NCBI RefSeq assembly: GCF_902459725.1
Contig: NZ_CABPSH010000011.1
Location: 1-64,000, forward strand
DNA: 64,000 nucleotides
Reading direction: 5' to 3'
Source of the DNA: Pandoraea eparura
GTDB taxonomy: Bacteria > Pseudomonadota > Gammaproteobacteria > Burkholderiales > Burkholderiaceae
Of the stretch, positions 1 through 8,805 are shown in pieces. The first letter of the stretch is position 1; every line of letters begins with the position of its first letter. The translations under genes were made by a program, and so were the position numbers. Under the pieces are notes generated by a model. It made no database searches. It had not been told where the DNA came from and saw only the letters and a list, made by a program, of their open reading frames with translations.

Positions 1-108
1 GACATGCAGCTCAAGAAGCAACTGGAAGTGCGCGTGGGCGGCAACGTCAGCGTGCGCAAGGGCGAAAGCGCGCTGGGCGGCGGTATCTCGGCGAAGTATC
101 GCTTCTAA
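1..108 (+). CDS. C-terminal end of an autotransporter beta-barrel protein (partial)
   Basis: Only the last 35 codons are present, ending at TAA 106-108. The peptide alternates polar and hydrophobic residues and ends in Tyr-Arg-Phe, the terminal aromatic that the BAM complex recognises in outer-membrane barrels. It aligns without gaps to the last 34 residues of the next gene (shared spaced Leu, Arg, Gly, Asn, Ser, Arg, Gly, Gly, Ser, Lys-Tyr; about 12-13 of 34 identical), so the two are probably tandem autotransporter paralogues. A strong terminator follows at 228-260. The passenger lies outside the window, so function cannot be judged. Confidence 0.72.
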   Translation, partial: DMQLKKQLEVRVGGNVSVRKGESALGGGISAKYRF

Positions 109-227
109 AGGCGTGAGCAGGACGCTTCCCTCGCAAGGGGAAAGCACAGATCGCTTCCCAAGGCGATCCGTCTGGCGCGACGAGCTGTCATGATCGACGC
201 GCCATAGGTTTCCCACGATTGGGTCGA

Positions 228-260
228 AACCCCCGTTACTGATCGGTAACGGGGGTTTTG
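228..260 (+). terminator. Rho-independent terminator of the upstream autotransporter gene
   Basis: A 12-bp perfect stem (AACCCCCGTTAC, 228-239, with its complement at 246-257) encloses a 6-nt loop and runs into TTTT. Confidence 0.85.
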
Positions 261-669
261 CTATTGGAAAACGCTTTCAGAAAGCGGAGACAACACCGCT
301 GAAAACAATGCGCGGATCGGAGCGCCGATCATTCGATGCCGTGTGAATCGATTCGGTGAATGCCATGCGCACTTCGCGTTGCCGGTGACGTCGTGCTGCT
401 TCCCATGTTGTGAGGGCTAATGGCTATAAATTCCGCGATTTTATGGTGGATTTTTTGCGTTTCGATGATATTGATGGGGATTTTCACCTTGTTTTCCGTG
501 GGATATGTCCCAAGGCGAGGGTTTTGGGTGAGTAAATTCCCAATGCCCCAGCCCAAAGACCGTTAATACGTTAATCACGTCCTAAGATTCGTGTCACTCA
601 TCGAATGCAACGCAACTTGCGGATTGGCATTCGACATTGCCAATCACGAATTTAAGAGGGACGTAGAAC
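261..669. other. A+T-rich intergenic stretch before the autotransporter
   Basis: No convincing gene. The stretch around 400-600 is clearly richer in A+T than the surroundings, as is common upstream of surface-protein genes and H-NS-type targets. It must hold the promoter of the downstream autotransporter, but I cannot fix one -35/-10 pair. A 75-codon open frame on the minus strand (329-556) has no recognisable features. Confidence 0.5.
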
Positions 670-2946
670 ATGAAGGTCAACGCTATCGACACCAACACCG
701 GTCTCCATTCCACCCACGACGCCGACACGCTTGCGGCACGTGTACGACGTACGGCCATTGCTGGCGCGGCGGCTGTCGCCCTGACGGGCGGCGGCATGGT
801 GAGCGCCAACGCCGCAACGGAAATGGTGGCCGAATCGAGTGCCGCGGAAGAGAACTGGAAGCGAATGGGTCGGACGGCGGCCAAACAGTCGGGCCTGTCG
901 ATGGACCGTGCGGCTCAGGTGATCGCCGACGCGGCGGACAAGAAGGCCGAGTTGGTCATGGCCCTCACGGTTGAGCGCAAGCAGACGAAAGCGCTCATGG
1001 ATGCCAGCGATGCCGTGCTCAAGGCCGAAGGCAATTTCTTTCAGCGTGGACTTGATCAAGCCGAGAAGCGCCTCGACAAGGCGCGCGCCAACCTGAGCAA
1101 GGCAACGCAGATGCGTGAAGCGACCCAGGCACGTCATGAGTCCTTGGCGCAAGAGAAGGCCAATGCGACGCTGACGCTGTGGCAAAACGCGGCTGCGCAG
1201 TTGACGGCCGGTGCCTCGAACCAGGAGCCGACCGAGTCGCTGACGGTCAAGCACGAGCGCACGTTCACCGATGCGTCGGGCCTTTCGACGGACGACTTCT
1301 TCAAGCGCATCGACGACGCCATCGCCCGCGGCAAGGAAAACAACGCGAAAATGGCCGCGGAACTCGACAAGCCGGCGTTCCTGAAGCAGAAAGACCACGA
1401 AATTGCGAAAGCCAAGCGCGCCCTCGAACTTCTGAAGTCCAAGCAGAAGGCCAAGCTGATGGTGGCGAAGGCCCCGCTGGTCGAAACCGCTTCGGCACTC
1501 AGCGTGCCCGCACCGGCACCTGCGGTCGCCGAGATCGGCGAAGTGGCCGCCGCCGCGACCGAGTCTGCAGCGAAAGCAATGCCCACCGTCGTGATGGCAG
1601 ATGCCTCGGATGTCGACTGGCGCAAGTGGTTGGACGACAAGACCCGCGAGATCAAGGAAGGTACCGAGACGACGGCTCGCATCGTCGAGACGAGCGAGCA
1701 TGCCACCGATGAGGAAAAGGTGACGACGCGTCAAGTGCTGACCGAAGTCATTGAAACGCTGGAACAGGAACGTGGCGAGTCGACCGGCGACGATGGCAAG
1801 GAAACCAACCCCGATGACGTCACCCGCGCGGGTGTGGATTCGACGGACAGCGACGTGGGTGACGATTCGACGGATACCGTTGTGGGTGTCGACGAATCCG
1901 TCGCCACCGAGTCGCCTGCGGAGCCCACCGAATCGGAAGCTTCGGTGCAACCCGTCAACCCGGCCATCCAGGCCATGGCCGCCGGTGTCGTGCTGACGCA
2001 GATGGCCAACGCGGCGCAGCAGAACGCTGACCTGTTCCGCAAGGGCATGCAAGACCGCCTGTCGGGCGACGATGCGTTCATGCAGCCCACGGACATCGCC
2101 TCGGCAACGAGCGGTATCTCCACTTGGGCGCAAGCCATGGGCGGCCAGACGACCGGCCAGGCGCGTGGTGATGCCGCCGGATTCTCCATGCGCGGCGCTG
2201 GCATGGTCGCCGGCATCGACGTCAAGAAGAACAATACGCGCATCGGTGTGGCCGTCGGCTACGCGGATGCCAATGTCGATGCCAACGGCGAGCACAGCCA
2301 GAACGCTTCGTCGAAGGTCGGCACGTACAGCGTCGGTTTGTATGGCGCCCACGAAGTCGACGGCTGGTTCGCGAACGGTGGCGTGTCGTACAGCGCACAC
2401 ACCATCAAGAGCCAGCGCGCGGCCAAGCTCGGTGGCGAGATCTATGGCCTCTCCGGCAAGACGAGCGCCGCAACCGTCGGCGGCTTCGCGCAGTTCGGCA
2501 AGCATATCGTCACCCACGCCGTGAACATCGATCCGAGCGTTACGCTCAAGGTGTCGAACACGTCGGTCAAGGGGTTCACCGAAAACGGCGAAGGCGGCCT
2601 CAAGGTCGACGGTAGCCAATTCAACTCGGCACGCGTGGGCATCGGTGCCCGCCTGTGGAAGGAATTCGGCGACGCGTCGCACAGCATCACGCCGTCGCTG
2701 CGCATCGCTTACGAGCGGGAGTTGGCGCATGCGGCGCCGTCGATGGACGTCGCCCTCGCCAACGCCGCGAACGCGGGTTCGATGACGGTCACGGGCCACA
2801 AGCTCGGCCGCGATATCGTGAGCGCGGAAGCCGGTGTCGATGTGAAGTTCGGCAAGAAGCTCTCGTTGCGCGGTGGCGTGAACGGCAGCCTGCGTCAGGG
2901 TCAAACGCAAGCCGGTGTGGCCGGCTCGCTCAAGTACGTCTGGTAA
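670..2946 (+). CDS. Autotransporter (type Va) with a predicted alpha-helical passenger
   Basis: 758 aa, predicted to export its own passenger through a C-terminal outer-membrane barrel. An extended signal peptide covers about residues 1-48: a charged N-region, the stretch AIAGAAAVALTGGG and an ANA cleavage site. Residues 49-365 are rich in Ala, Lys, Glu and Gln with heptad-like spacing, suggesting helix or coiled coil rather than the usual beta-helix. Residues about 366-425 form an acidic Asp/Thr/Ser/Glu linker. Residues about 481-758 match an autotransporter beta-domain in length and pattern: alternating strands, a GISTWAQAMGG start and a C-terminal Tyr-Val-Trp. The ATG at 670 follows an AGAGG ribosome site. 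It is the second of two tandem autotransporters and faces a porin across a shared terminator. Adhesion or aggregation is an inference; no catalytic motif is visible. Confidence 0.85.
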   Translation: MKVNAIDTNTGLHSTHDADTLAARVRRTAIAGAAAVALTGGGMVSANAATEMVAESSAAEENWKRMGRTAAKQSGLSMDRAAQVIADAADKKAELVMALTVERKQTKALMDASDAVLKAEGNFFQRGLDQAEKRLDKARANLSKATQMREATQARHESLAQEKANATLTLWQNAAAQLTAGASNQEPTESLTVKHERTFTDASGLSTDDFFKRIDDAIARGKENNAKMAAELDKPAFLKQKDHEIAKAKRALELLKSKQKAKLMVAKAPLVETASALSVPAPAPAVAEIGEVAAAATESAAKAMPTVVMADASDVDWRKWLDDKTREIKEGTETTARIVETSEHATDEEKVTTRQVLTEVIETLEQERGESTGDDGKETNPDDVTRAGVDSTDSDVGDDSTDTVVGVDESVATESPAEPTESEASVQPVNPAIQAMAAGVVLTQMANAAQQNADLFRKGMQDRLSGDDAFMQPTDIASATSGISTWAQAMGGQTTGQARGDAAGFSMRGAGMVAGIDVKKNNTRIGVAVGYADANVDANGEHSQNASSKVGTYSVGLYGAHEVDGWFANGGVSYSAHTIKSQRAAKLGGEIYGLSGKTSAATVGGFAQFGKHIVTHAVNIDPSVTLKVSNTSVKGFTENGEGGLKVDGSQFNSARVGIGARLWKEFGDASHSITPSLRIAYERELAHAAPSMDVALANAANAGSMTVTGHKLGRDIVSAEAGVDVKFGKKLSLRGGVNGSLRQGQTQAGVAGSLKYVW

Positions 2947-2992
2947 TCCAGAGGTGAGCGGGTGCCGGCACGTCCGGCACCCACTTCGCGAG

Positions 2993-3089
2993 GTAGTAGC
3001 AGTAGTAGCAGTAGCGGTAGCAGTAGCAGCGGTCTCTACAGTAACGGCAGCAGTCGCAGAAGTAACGGCAGCAGTAATCGCAGTAACGT
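2993..3089. repeat. Trinucleotide-periodic GTA/GCA tract
   Basis: Imperfect repeat of GTA, GCA and GTAGCA units, decaying into GTAACGGCAGCA-type units, between the autotransporter stop codon and its terminator. In one frame it would read as Ser/Gly/Asn-rich peptide, but no start or gene context supports translation. Confidence 0.85.
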
Positions 3090-3105
3090 TTGTCCAAGCA
3101 GTCAA

Positions 3106-3145
3106 GAAAAAGCCGTCCGGCAATGCGCCGGACGGCTTTTTTTTC
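3106..3145. terminator. Bidirectional terminator between autotransporter and porin
   Basis: Stem AGCCGTCCGGC (3111-3121) pairs with 3127-3137 around a 5-nt loop. It is flanked by A residues on the left and an eight-T run on the right, so it can stop both convergent transcripts. Confidence 0.9.
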
Positions 3146-3193
3146 ATCTTGCGTTCGTCGTCGACGTTCGCGCGTTACGTGCGCGCTATTCGA

Positions 3194-4258
3194 TCAGAAC
3201 GAGTGCGACACGCCGATGTAGGCACCGGTCTGGCTCTTCCCGGCGGGCGGGTTGTCGAGCGAATCGCTCGGAATGGCGGCGACGGAGAAGCTCTGATTGG
3301 CGCTGTTCTTCACGTAGGCGAGCGTGCCATACAGGAACGTGCGCTTCGAGAGGCTGTACGTCGTGCCCACTTCGAACATCGTGGCGTTGCCGAAACCGCC
3401 CGGCACGTTGACGTGATAGACCGCCGCATTCGCCGCCCAGACCTGCGTGGCTTGATACCTCACGCCCGCCCAGTAATGGTCGGCACGTGTGGCGAAGTCG
3501 GGCGAGGGCGCGTCCGGAGCGGACATGTGCGTGTAGCCCAGCGAAATCGTGAAGCGGTTCAGGAACACGTTCGCACCGGCGAAGTACTCGCGCGACGTGG
3601 CGAAGACGTCGGTGAAGCGCCCGGTGCTGTCGCGAATTTCGTCATACAGGGCGCGCAACTGGAACCGGTCGTGCGTGTAGGTCAACTGCGCCCCCATGCC
3701 GCGCCCGTTGTTGAACTGCCCGGCGATATTCGAGAACGCATACTGGCCCGCCACGTCGAAGCCGTACCAGTTCGGACTTTGATAGTTGACGGTGTTGCTT
3801 GCCTGCGGCCAGTTGCGTCCGCGCACGAGCGACGCCGAGGAGAAGGCCTGCTGCTGGAACGGGTCGAAGTCCCAGACCCCGTTGCTGATGAACAGGTTTC
3901 GCCCGATCGTCAGCTGCCCCCAAGAACGGGAGTTGAAGCCGACCAGCGCTCGCCGGTCGAAGATCGAGCCCGTGCCACGGTTGTTGAAGCCGTTCATCAA
4001 CTGGAAGCCGCTCTCCAGATTGAATACCGCATGCAAACCCTGCCCGAGATCTTCATAGCCGCGCAGGCCGAACAGGCTCGTGCCGTAGTCGCCGCCTTGC
4101 GCGCTCCAGCGCGAGACCGTGCCGCCGTTGCCGTCCTGAATATGGTTCATGAACTGAAAGCCGCCGTCCACGCGGCCATAGAGTTGCACGCTCGATTGCG
4201 CGTGCGCGAACGTGCCGATGCTGCAAAGCAGGCTGGCTGCGATGAGCTTCTTTTTCAT
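3194..4258 (-). CDS. General porin, OmpC-like Burkholderiales family
   Basis: 354 aa outer-membrane trimeric diffusion porin. Residues 1-20 are a clean Sec signal peptide (MKKKLIAASLLCSIGTFAHA) cleaved before QSSVQLYGRVD, the standard first strand of the Gram-negative porin family. LRGYEDLGQGLHAVFNLESGF and LVGFNSRSWGQLTIGR-type segments are characteristic of strands 2-5 in this family, and the protein ends in His-Ser-Phe. Length is normal for the family. It is monocistronic, converging on the autotransporter across a shared terminator. Solute specificity cannot be read from sequence. Confidence 0.93.
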   Translation of the reverse strand: MKKKLIAASLLCSIGTFAHAQSSVQLYGRVDGGFQFMNHIQDGNGGTVSRWSAQGGDYGTSLFGLRGYEDLGQGLHAVFNLESGFQLMNGFNNRGTGSIFDRRALVGFNSRSWGQLTIGRNLFISNGVWDFDPFQQQAFSSASLVRGRNWPQASNTVNYQSPNWYGFDVAGQYAFSNIAGQFNNGRGMGAQLTYTHDRFQLRALYDEIRDSTGRFTDVFATSREYFAGANVFLNRFTISLGYTHMSAPDAPSPDFATRADHYWAGVRYQATQVWAANAAVYHVNVPGGFGNATMFEVGTTYSLSKRTFLYGTLAYVKNSANQSFSVAAIPSDSLDNPPAGKSQTGAYIGVSHSF

Positions 4259-4778
4259 GGTCTGCCCCCCAGGTTACGTTTTGCCCCGCGCCTTCGAGCG
4301 TAGTGATGGCCGTCGTCGTCGCGCAGCGACCGTGCGACGACGACACGTGATGCCGTCGAAAAAGCTTGAAAAGCCTGAAAATTCGTTACGAACGACAAAG
4401 CTTCGGGAGGCGGCCACGCCTGGGCAACGGGCGCCGCATGGAGAAATGCGGGCGGTTGCGAGTGATGCCGTCACGCTCTGGTCGTCAGAGATCGTCGTCA
4501 TGGCAGTCCACTGGCGTAGGGCCGACGGCTGCGCGGCGTCAAGACAGGCCCACGCGCGGCCGTACGACCGGATTTGGCTGGCGAGGCGGCACGCGATACG
4601 TCGCATGTGATGGACTGCGACGCAACGTGACCCCCTGGCCCGGATGACTTCTTTTATATCCGAATTCCGCGCCGCGCAACATCGGGTAAAGGCTTAGTAG
4701 CCCGATTGTTGCGTGCCCGCAACCGACGCGGCGGGGCGCGGCGACCCGGAGCGCATCCGGCAATGTCGACCGCTCGCG
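4259..4778. other. Gene-free stretch between porin and LysR genes
   Basis: About 520 bp upstream of the porin. Short open frames on both strands have no recognisable features. It presumably holds the porin promoter and the end of the LysR transcript. I see no clear terminator or repeat. Confidence 0.5.
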
Positions 4779-5708
4779 TCAGTCCGGAGCCCCGAACGCT
4801 TCCATCTTGCTCTCCAGGTGGGTCAGCAGACGGTTGGCCGCGCCGGACAGTCGACGGCCGGCGCGCGTGACGAGATGGGCCTCGGCCCGCTCGAGAATCG
4901 GGTGATCGATCGGTAGCGCCCGCAACTCGCCGGCCTCGATCTCCTGCGACACGGCAAACGCGGGCAGGAAGGTCGCGCCCAGCCCGGCGCGCACGAAATG
5001 CTTTAGCACGGAAATCGAGTTCGTCGCGACCGCGGGCGTCAACCGATATTTTTCCGACTGTTCGGCCAGTGCCATCAATTGGCGCGTGCCGTACGCCCCG
5101 TGCATGAGGGCAAGCGGTACGTCATACAGCGCGTCGAGCTTGAGCCCCCCGGTCGCGGCGCATCGCTCGACGAGCGGCGAGTCGGGCGCGACGATGGCGT
5201 GCACCGGCTGGCGCATTTGCGCGCGCGACACGATCTTGGGTTCGGCCGGCGGGTTGTAGACCAGCCCGATATCCGCGTCGTCTTCCGCCACGAGCCGCAT
5301 GACTTCGTTGGTTCCCGCCAGATCGAGCGTCAGCGTGATGTCGGGATAGCGCTTGCAGAAGAACTGCAGCGGCGGGCCCATCAAATCGCTGATAAACCCT
5401 TCGCCGACGGCCAGCCGGATATGTCCGCGCCGCAATCCCCGGACTTCCTGCAGCTTGGCAAGCAAGTCCTCCTGATGCGCGCGCTGCTCCCGGTAATACT
5501 CCATGAGCAGCCGGCCAGCCTGCGTCAGGTGGACGCCGCGCTTGTGGCGTTCGATGAGCGGCAGCGCCAATTCGGCTTCGAGCAGGGCGATCTGGCGGCT
5601 GACGGCCGAGGGCGCGATATCGAGCCGGTCCGCCGCGGCGCGCACGGTGCCGCACTGAACGGCTTCAAATAGATACAACAGACGGCTTTCATTGATGGCA
5701 GGTGTCAT
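4779..5708 (-). CDS. LysR-family transcriptional regulator
   Basis: 309 aa. The N-terminal winged helix-turn-helix spans about residues 7-66 (segment RAAADRLDIAPSAVSRQIAL), followed by a linker helix and a periplasmic-binding-like effector domain from about residue 92. It is divergent from the beta-hydroxyacid dehydrogenase/aldehyde dehydrogenase/DUF3100 genes, the usual arrangement for a LysR activator and its target. An inverted repeat of LysR type lies 14 bp before its start (5722-5738). The likely ligand is a substrate or intermediate of the neighbouring enzymes; this is inferred from context only. Confidence 0.9.
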   Translation of the reverse strand: MTPAINESRLLYLFEAVQCGTVRAAADRLDIAPSAVSRQIALLEAELALPLIERHKRGVHLTQAGRLLMEYYREQRAHQEDLLAKLQEVRGLRRGHIRLAVGEGFISDLMGPPLQFFCKRYPDITLTLDLAGTNEVMRLVAEDDADIGLVYNPPAEPKIVSRAQMRQPVHAIVAPDSPLVERCAATGGLKLDALYDVPLALMHGAYGTRQLMALAEQSEKYRLTPAVATNSISVLKHFVRAGLGATFLPAFAVSQEIEAGELRALPIDHPILERAEAHLVTRAGRRLSGAANRLLTHLESKMEAFGAPD

Positions 5709-5721
5709 ACCCTAAAGACTA

Positions 5722-5738
5722 ATTTTTAGAACAAAAAT
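5722..5738. promoter_or_regulatory. Candidate LysR operator (inverted repeat)
   Basis: ATTTTT-N5-AAAAAT, a perfect 6-5-6 inverted repeat that fits the T-N11-A pattern of LysR boxes, just upstream of the lysR start. Probably autoregulatory. Confidence 0.45.
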
Positions 5739-6097
5739 CTTCAAGCGTTGTCATTGAGCGTCGTTTTTTTTCAATCCACACTGCAAAACATGCGGATCGG
5801 CCCTGTTGGCGGGCAACGAACCCAGGCGAGGCCCACCGACGGCGGCCCGACTCCGCGCCCGCTTCAACGTGACACCTCAGGCGGTTCGGGGACTGGCGCA
5901 CCGGCCATCCGTCGGGATGCCAGGGCCGACCACACGCGCCTCATGCAGGCCGCGTTGAAGGCACAGGGCCGTATCGATTCCCCTCTGCACCGGGCATCCC
6001 GGGAATTCCCAAGCGTTGGCCGGAGGGTCCGGCTGACCAAGCAACGCGACGTCGCCCGTGGGGGCGGTGTCATTCTCGCAGTCAATCTGGAGTCAAC
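5739..6097. other. Divergent intergenic region
   Basis: About 360 bp between the LysR operator and the dehydrogenase start. No gene seen. The divergent promoter for the dehydrogenase should lie here, but I cannot fix a -35/-10 pair. Confidence 0.45.
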
Positions 6098-6979
6098 ATG
6101 AAAATCATCGGAGTGGTCGGACTGGGCAACATGGGACGCGGCATGGCGCTGTCGTTGCAGCGCGGCGGCTTCACGGTGCTCGGTTTCGATCCGTCGCCGG
6201 CCGCGGCTCGCGCCTTGGCCGACGCGGGCATCGGCCTGCGGGCTTCGGTCGCGGACCTCGCCCGCGAAGCCGACGCCCTCGTGCTGTCGCTGCCGACGTC
6301 GCAAGTGGTCGAAGCCGTGGTGAACGGTGCCGACGGGATTGCCGCGAACGGTCGCGAAGGGCTGGTCGTCATCGACACATCGACAGCCGATCCGGCCAGC
6401 ACGCGGGCGCTGGCCGCCACGCTGCGCGAGACGGGCATCGCGCTGGTCGACGCCCCGGTCTCCGGCGGCCCGAAGGGCGCCCTGAACGGTGCGCTCACGA
6501 TGGTGCTGGGCGGTTCGGTGGAAGACGTCGCGCGCGTCGAGCCAGTGCTCGCCGCCATGTCGGCCAAGCGCGTGCACATCGGCGATGTGGGCGCCGGTCA
6601 CGTGACCAAGCTGATCAACAACCTGATGTGCGCGGCGCATCTCGTCGTGGCCGGCGAAGCGATGCGTCTGGCCGAGGCGGCGGGCGTCGCGCCGGCACAA
6701 GTGCTGGAGGGCTTGAATGCCGGCTCGGGCCGCAGCGGCGTGACGCAGACCCACTACCCGACGTGGATCCTCAACAACGCGTTCGACTCCGGTTTCACGA
6801 TGAAGCTCATGCGCAAGGACGTGCGTCTGGCGATGGCGCTCGCGCAGCAGACGGGCACGCTCGCCACCGGACCGCTCTCGGCCGAAGTCGGCCGTCTGTG
6901 GGCCGCGAGCGCGGCGACCGTGGGCGATGACGAGGACTTCAACCGCATCGTGCAGTTCATCGAGCCGGGTCGGGCGTAA
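6098..6979 (+). CDS. NAD(P)-dependent beta-hydroxyacid dehydrogenase
   Basis: 293 aa, the usual length for the 3-hydroxyisobutyrate dehydrogenase/tartronate semialdehyde reductase family, which oxidises a 3-hydroxy acid to the semialdehyde or runs in reverse. The Rossmann fold starts with GLGNMG at residues 8-13. The substrate-binding signature DAPVSGGPKGA is intact, and the catalytic lysine is Lys171 in GHVTKLINN. An all-helical C-terminal domain follows. It leads a co-directional set with an aldehyde dehydrogenase about 100 bp downstream and a membrane protein further on. A semialdehyde made here would be a natural substrate for that dehydrogenase; this link is inference. The exact substrate is unknown. 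Confidence 0.9.
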   Translation: MKIIGVVGLGNMGRGMALSLQRGGFTVLGFDPSPAAARALADAGIGLRASVADLAREADALVLSLPTSQVVEAVVNGADGIAANGREGLVVIDTSTADPASTRALAATLRETGIALVDAPVSGGPKGALNGALTMVLGGSVEDVARVEPVLAAMSAKRVHIGDVGAGHVTKLINNLMCAAHLVVAGEAMRLAEAAGVAPAQVLEGLNAGSGRSGVTQTHYPTWILNNAFDSGFTMKLMRKDVRLAMALAQQTGTLATGPLSAEVGRLWAASAATVGDDEDFNRIVQFIEPGRA

Positions 6980-7078
6980 TCACGCGGCAGTGCTCGTGGC
7001 GTTACGCCTCGGCGTTTGATTCTCCTTTTTGTTTGACGATACGATGCGCCCGCGGGGCGCGTCGCACGGAGTGTTCTC

Positions 7079-8593
7079 ATGGCAGACCAACAAGCCGCCG
7101 CTTTGCTCGGCGCATTCGCAAAGTTCTTCCCCAAGGCCACCACTATCGGCTCGTTCGTGAACGGTGAGCTGCTCGAAGGCTCGGGCGAAGCGAGCATCGA
7201 GATCGTGAACCCGGCCACTGGCCAGACGGTGCTGACATACCGCGACGCCGGCGCGGCCGTCGTGGCCCAGGCGGCCGACGCCGCGCAAGCCGCACAGAAA
7301 ACCTGGTGGGCGTTGACGCATGCGGCCCGCGGTCGTGTGATGCAGGCCGTCGGCGGCAAGATTCGCGAAAACGCCGAAGCGCTCGCCCAGCTCGAATCGC
7401 TCGGCGCAGGCAAGCCGATCCGCGACTGCCGGGGCGAAGTCGCCAAGGTCGCCGAGATGTTCGAGTACTACGCGGGCTGGACCGACAAGTTCTACGGCGA
7501 TGTCATCCCCGTGCCGAGCACGCACCTGAACTACACGCGTCGCGAAGCCATGGGCGTGGTGTTGCAGATTACGCCGTGGAACGCCCCGGTCTTTACCTGC
7601 GGCTGGCAGCTTGCCCCAGCCATCGCCATGGGCAACGGCGTGTTGCTCAAGCCATCGGAACTCACCCCGGCCAGCTCGCTCGTGGTGGCCGCGCTCGCCG
7701 AGCAGGCCGGCGTGCCGCGCGGTCTCATCAACGTGCTCGCCGGGTTTGGTCACACCACCGGTCAGGCGGCGATCTCGCATCCGGTCGTCAAGAAGGTGGT
7801 GTTCGTCGGCTCGCCGGCCACGGGCAGCAAGATCGCCGCGGCCGCTGCGCAGCGCCTGCTGCCCAGCGTGCTGGAGTTGGGGGGGAAGTCGGCCAATATC
7901 GTGTTCAACGATGCCGACCTGAAGCGCGCCTGCCTCGGCGCCCAGGCCGCCATCTTCTCGAGCGCGGGTCAGAGCTGCGTGGCCGGTTCGCGTCTGCTGG
8001 TGCAGCGCGGCGTGTACGACGAGATGGTCGACATGCTTGCGCGCGGCGCGCAGAAGATCCGTGTGGGCGAACCGCTCGACGACACCACCGAAGTCGGTCC
8101 GATCTGCAACCGCACCCAATATCAGCACGTGATGAACATGATCGATGCGGGCGTCGCGGGCGGTGCGCGTCTGGCGGCCGGTTCGCAGCAGCGCAGCGAC
8201 GGCGGCTTCTTCGTGCGCCCGACGGTGCTGGCCGACGCCACCAATGCGATGGGCGTGGCGCGTACCGAAATCTTCGGCCCGGTCGTCGTGGCGATTCCGT
8301 TCGACACGGAGGAAGAGGCACTGGCGATCGCGAATGACAGCGAGTTCGGGCTGGCCGGTGCGGTGTGGACGCAAGACGTCGCCCGCGCACACCGCGTGGC
8401 GGCACAGGTCAATGCCGGCACGTTCTGGATCAACGGCTACAAGACGATCAACGTCGCGTCGCCATTCGGCGGCTACCACCACAGCGGCTACGGCCGCTCC
8501 AGCGGCGTGGAGGCGTTGTACGAGTACACGCAGACCAAGAGCGTGTGGGTCGAGACCGCCGCAAACCCGGCCACGCCGTTCGGCTACGTCTGA
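7079..8593 (+). CDS. NAD(P)+-dependent aldehyde dehydrogenase
   Basis: 504 aa ALDH-superfamily enzyme. The catalytic Cys300 (SAGQSCVAG) and general-base Glu266 (LELGGKS) are present with normal spacing. The oxyanion asparagine lies in ITPWNAP, and the FGGYHHSGYGR tail is typical of betaine/gamma-aminobutyraldehyde/aromatic aldehyde dehydrogenase branches. It sits about 100 bp after the beta-hydroxyacid dehydrogenase on the same strand and is probably co-regulated with it. Oxidation of the semialdehyde made by that enzyme is the simplest idea, unproven. A hairpin and then a separate promoter-like sequence follow, so the DUF3100 gene may have its own transcript. Confidence 0.93.
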   Translation: MADQQAAALLGAFAKFFPKATTIGSFVNGELLEGSGEASIEIVNPATGQTVLTYRDAGAAVVAQAADAAQAAQKTWWALTHAARGRVMQAVGGKIRENAEALAQLESLGAGKPIRDCRGEVAKVAEMFEYYAGWTDKFYGDVIPVPSTHLNYTRREAMGVVLQITPWNAPVFTCGWQLAPAIAMGNGVLLKPSELTPASSLVVAALAEQAGVPRGLINVLAGFGHTTGQAAISHPVVKKVVFVGSPATGSKIAAAAAQRLLPSVLELGGKSANIVFNDADLKRACLGAQAAIFSSAGQSCVAGSRLLVQRGVYDEMVDMLARGAQKIRVGEPLDDTTEVGPICNRTQYQHVMNMIDAGVAGGARLAAGSQQRSDGGFFVRPTVLADATNAMGVARTEIFGPVVVAIPFDTEEEALAIANDSEFGLAGAVWTQDVARAHRVAAQVNAGTFWINGYKTINVASPFGGYHHSGYGRSSGVEALYEYTQTKSVWVETAANPATPFGYV

Positions 8594-8750
8594 TCCTGGC
8601 GTGCGGTAAGTCGGTGGTCGGTCAGTGGTAAGTCATTGGCCGGGCCGCGGCAAGCGGTGAGTTGTCATCCCGCGTTCCGCGATGGGAAACGTCGCGTCGA
8701 TGAATGAGAAAGCGACCGAGCACCGGTCGTGAGACCGAGCTGGGTACGAA

Positions 8751-8786
8751 GCCGTTTCAGCCTGCGGGATTCGGGGCTGAAACGGC
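8751..8786 (+). terminator. Terminator-like hairpin after the aldehyde dehydrogenase
   Basis: A 12-bp perfect stem (GCCGTTTCAGCC, 8751-8762, with 8775-8786) encloses a 12-nt loop and is followed by GATTTTGA. The T-run is short, so termination may be partial. The right arm overlaps the -35 region of the next candidate promoter. Confidence 0.6.
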
Positions 8787-8805
8787 GATTTTGACCGCGT
8801 ATAAT
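8777..8805 (+). promoter_or_regulatory. Candidate sigma-70 promoter and long leader of the DUF3100 gene
   Basis: CTGAAA (8777-8782), a 17-bp spacer and a perfect TATAAT (8800-8805). Transcription from here would give a leader of about 200 nt before the 9014 start. That leader is G+C-rich with several short inverted repeats and no open frame I trust. Confidence 0.55.

Noticed and set aside
329-556. 75-codon minus-strand frame in the A+T-rich gap
   Set aside because: No family resemblance, ribosome site or coding bias; its length is expected by chance in A+T-richer DNA.
652-3147. An 831-codon open frame antisense to the autotransporter
   Set aside because: It mirrors the autotransporter reading frame in G+C-rich DNA; the translation is Arg/His/Gly-rich, with no domain and no ribosome site. 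The sense protein has a signal peptide and barrel.
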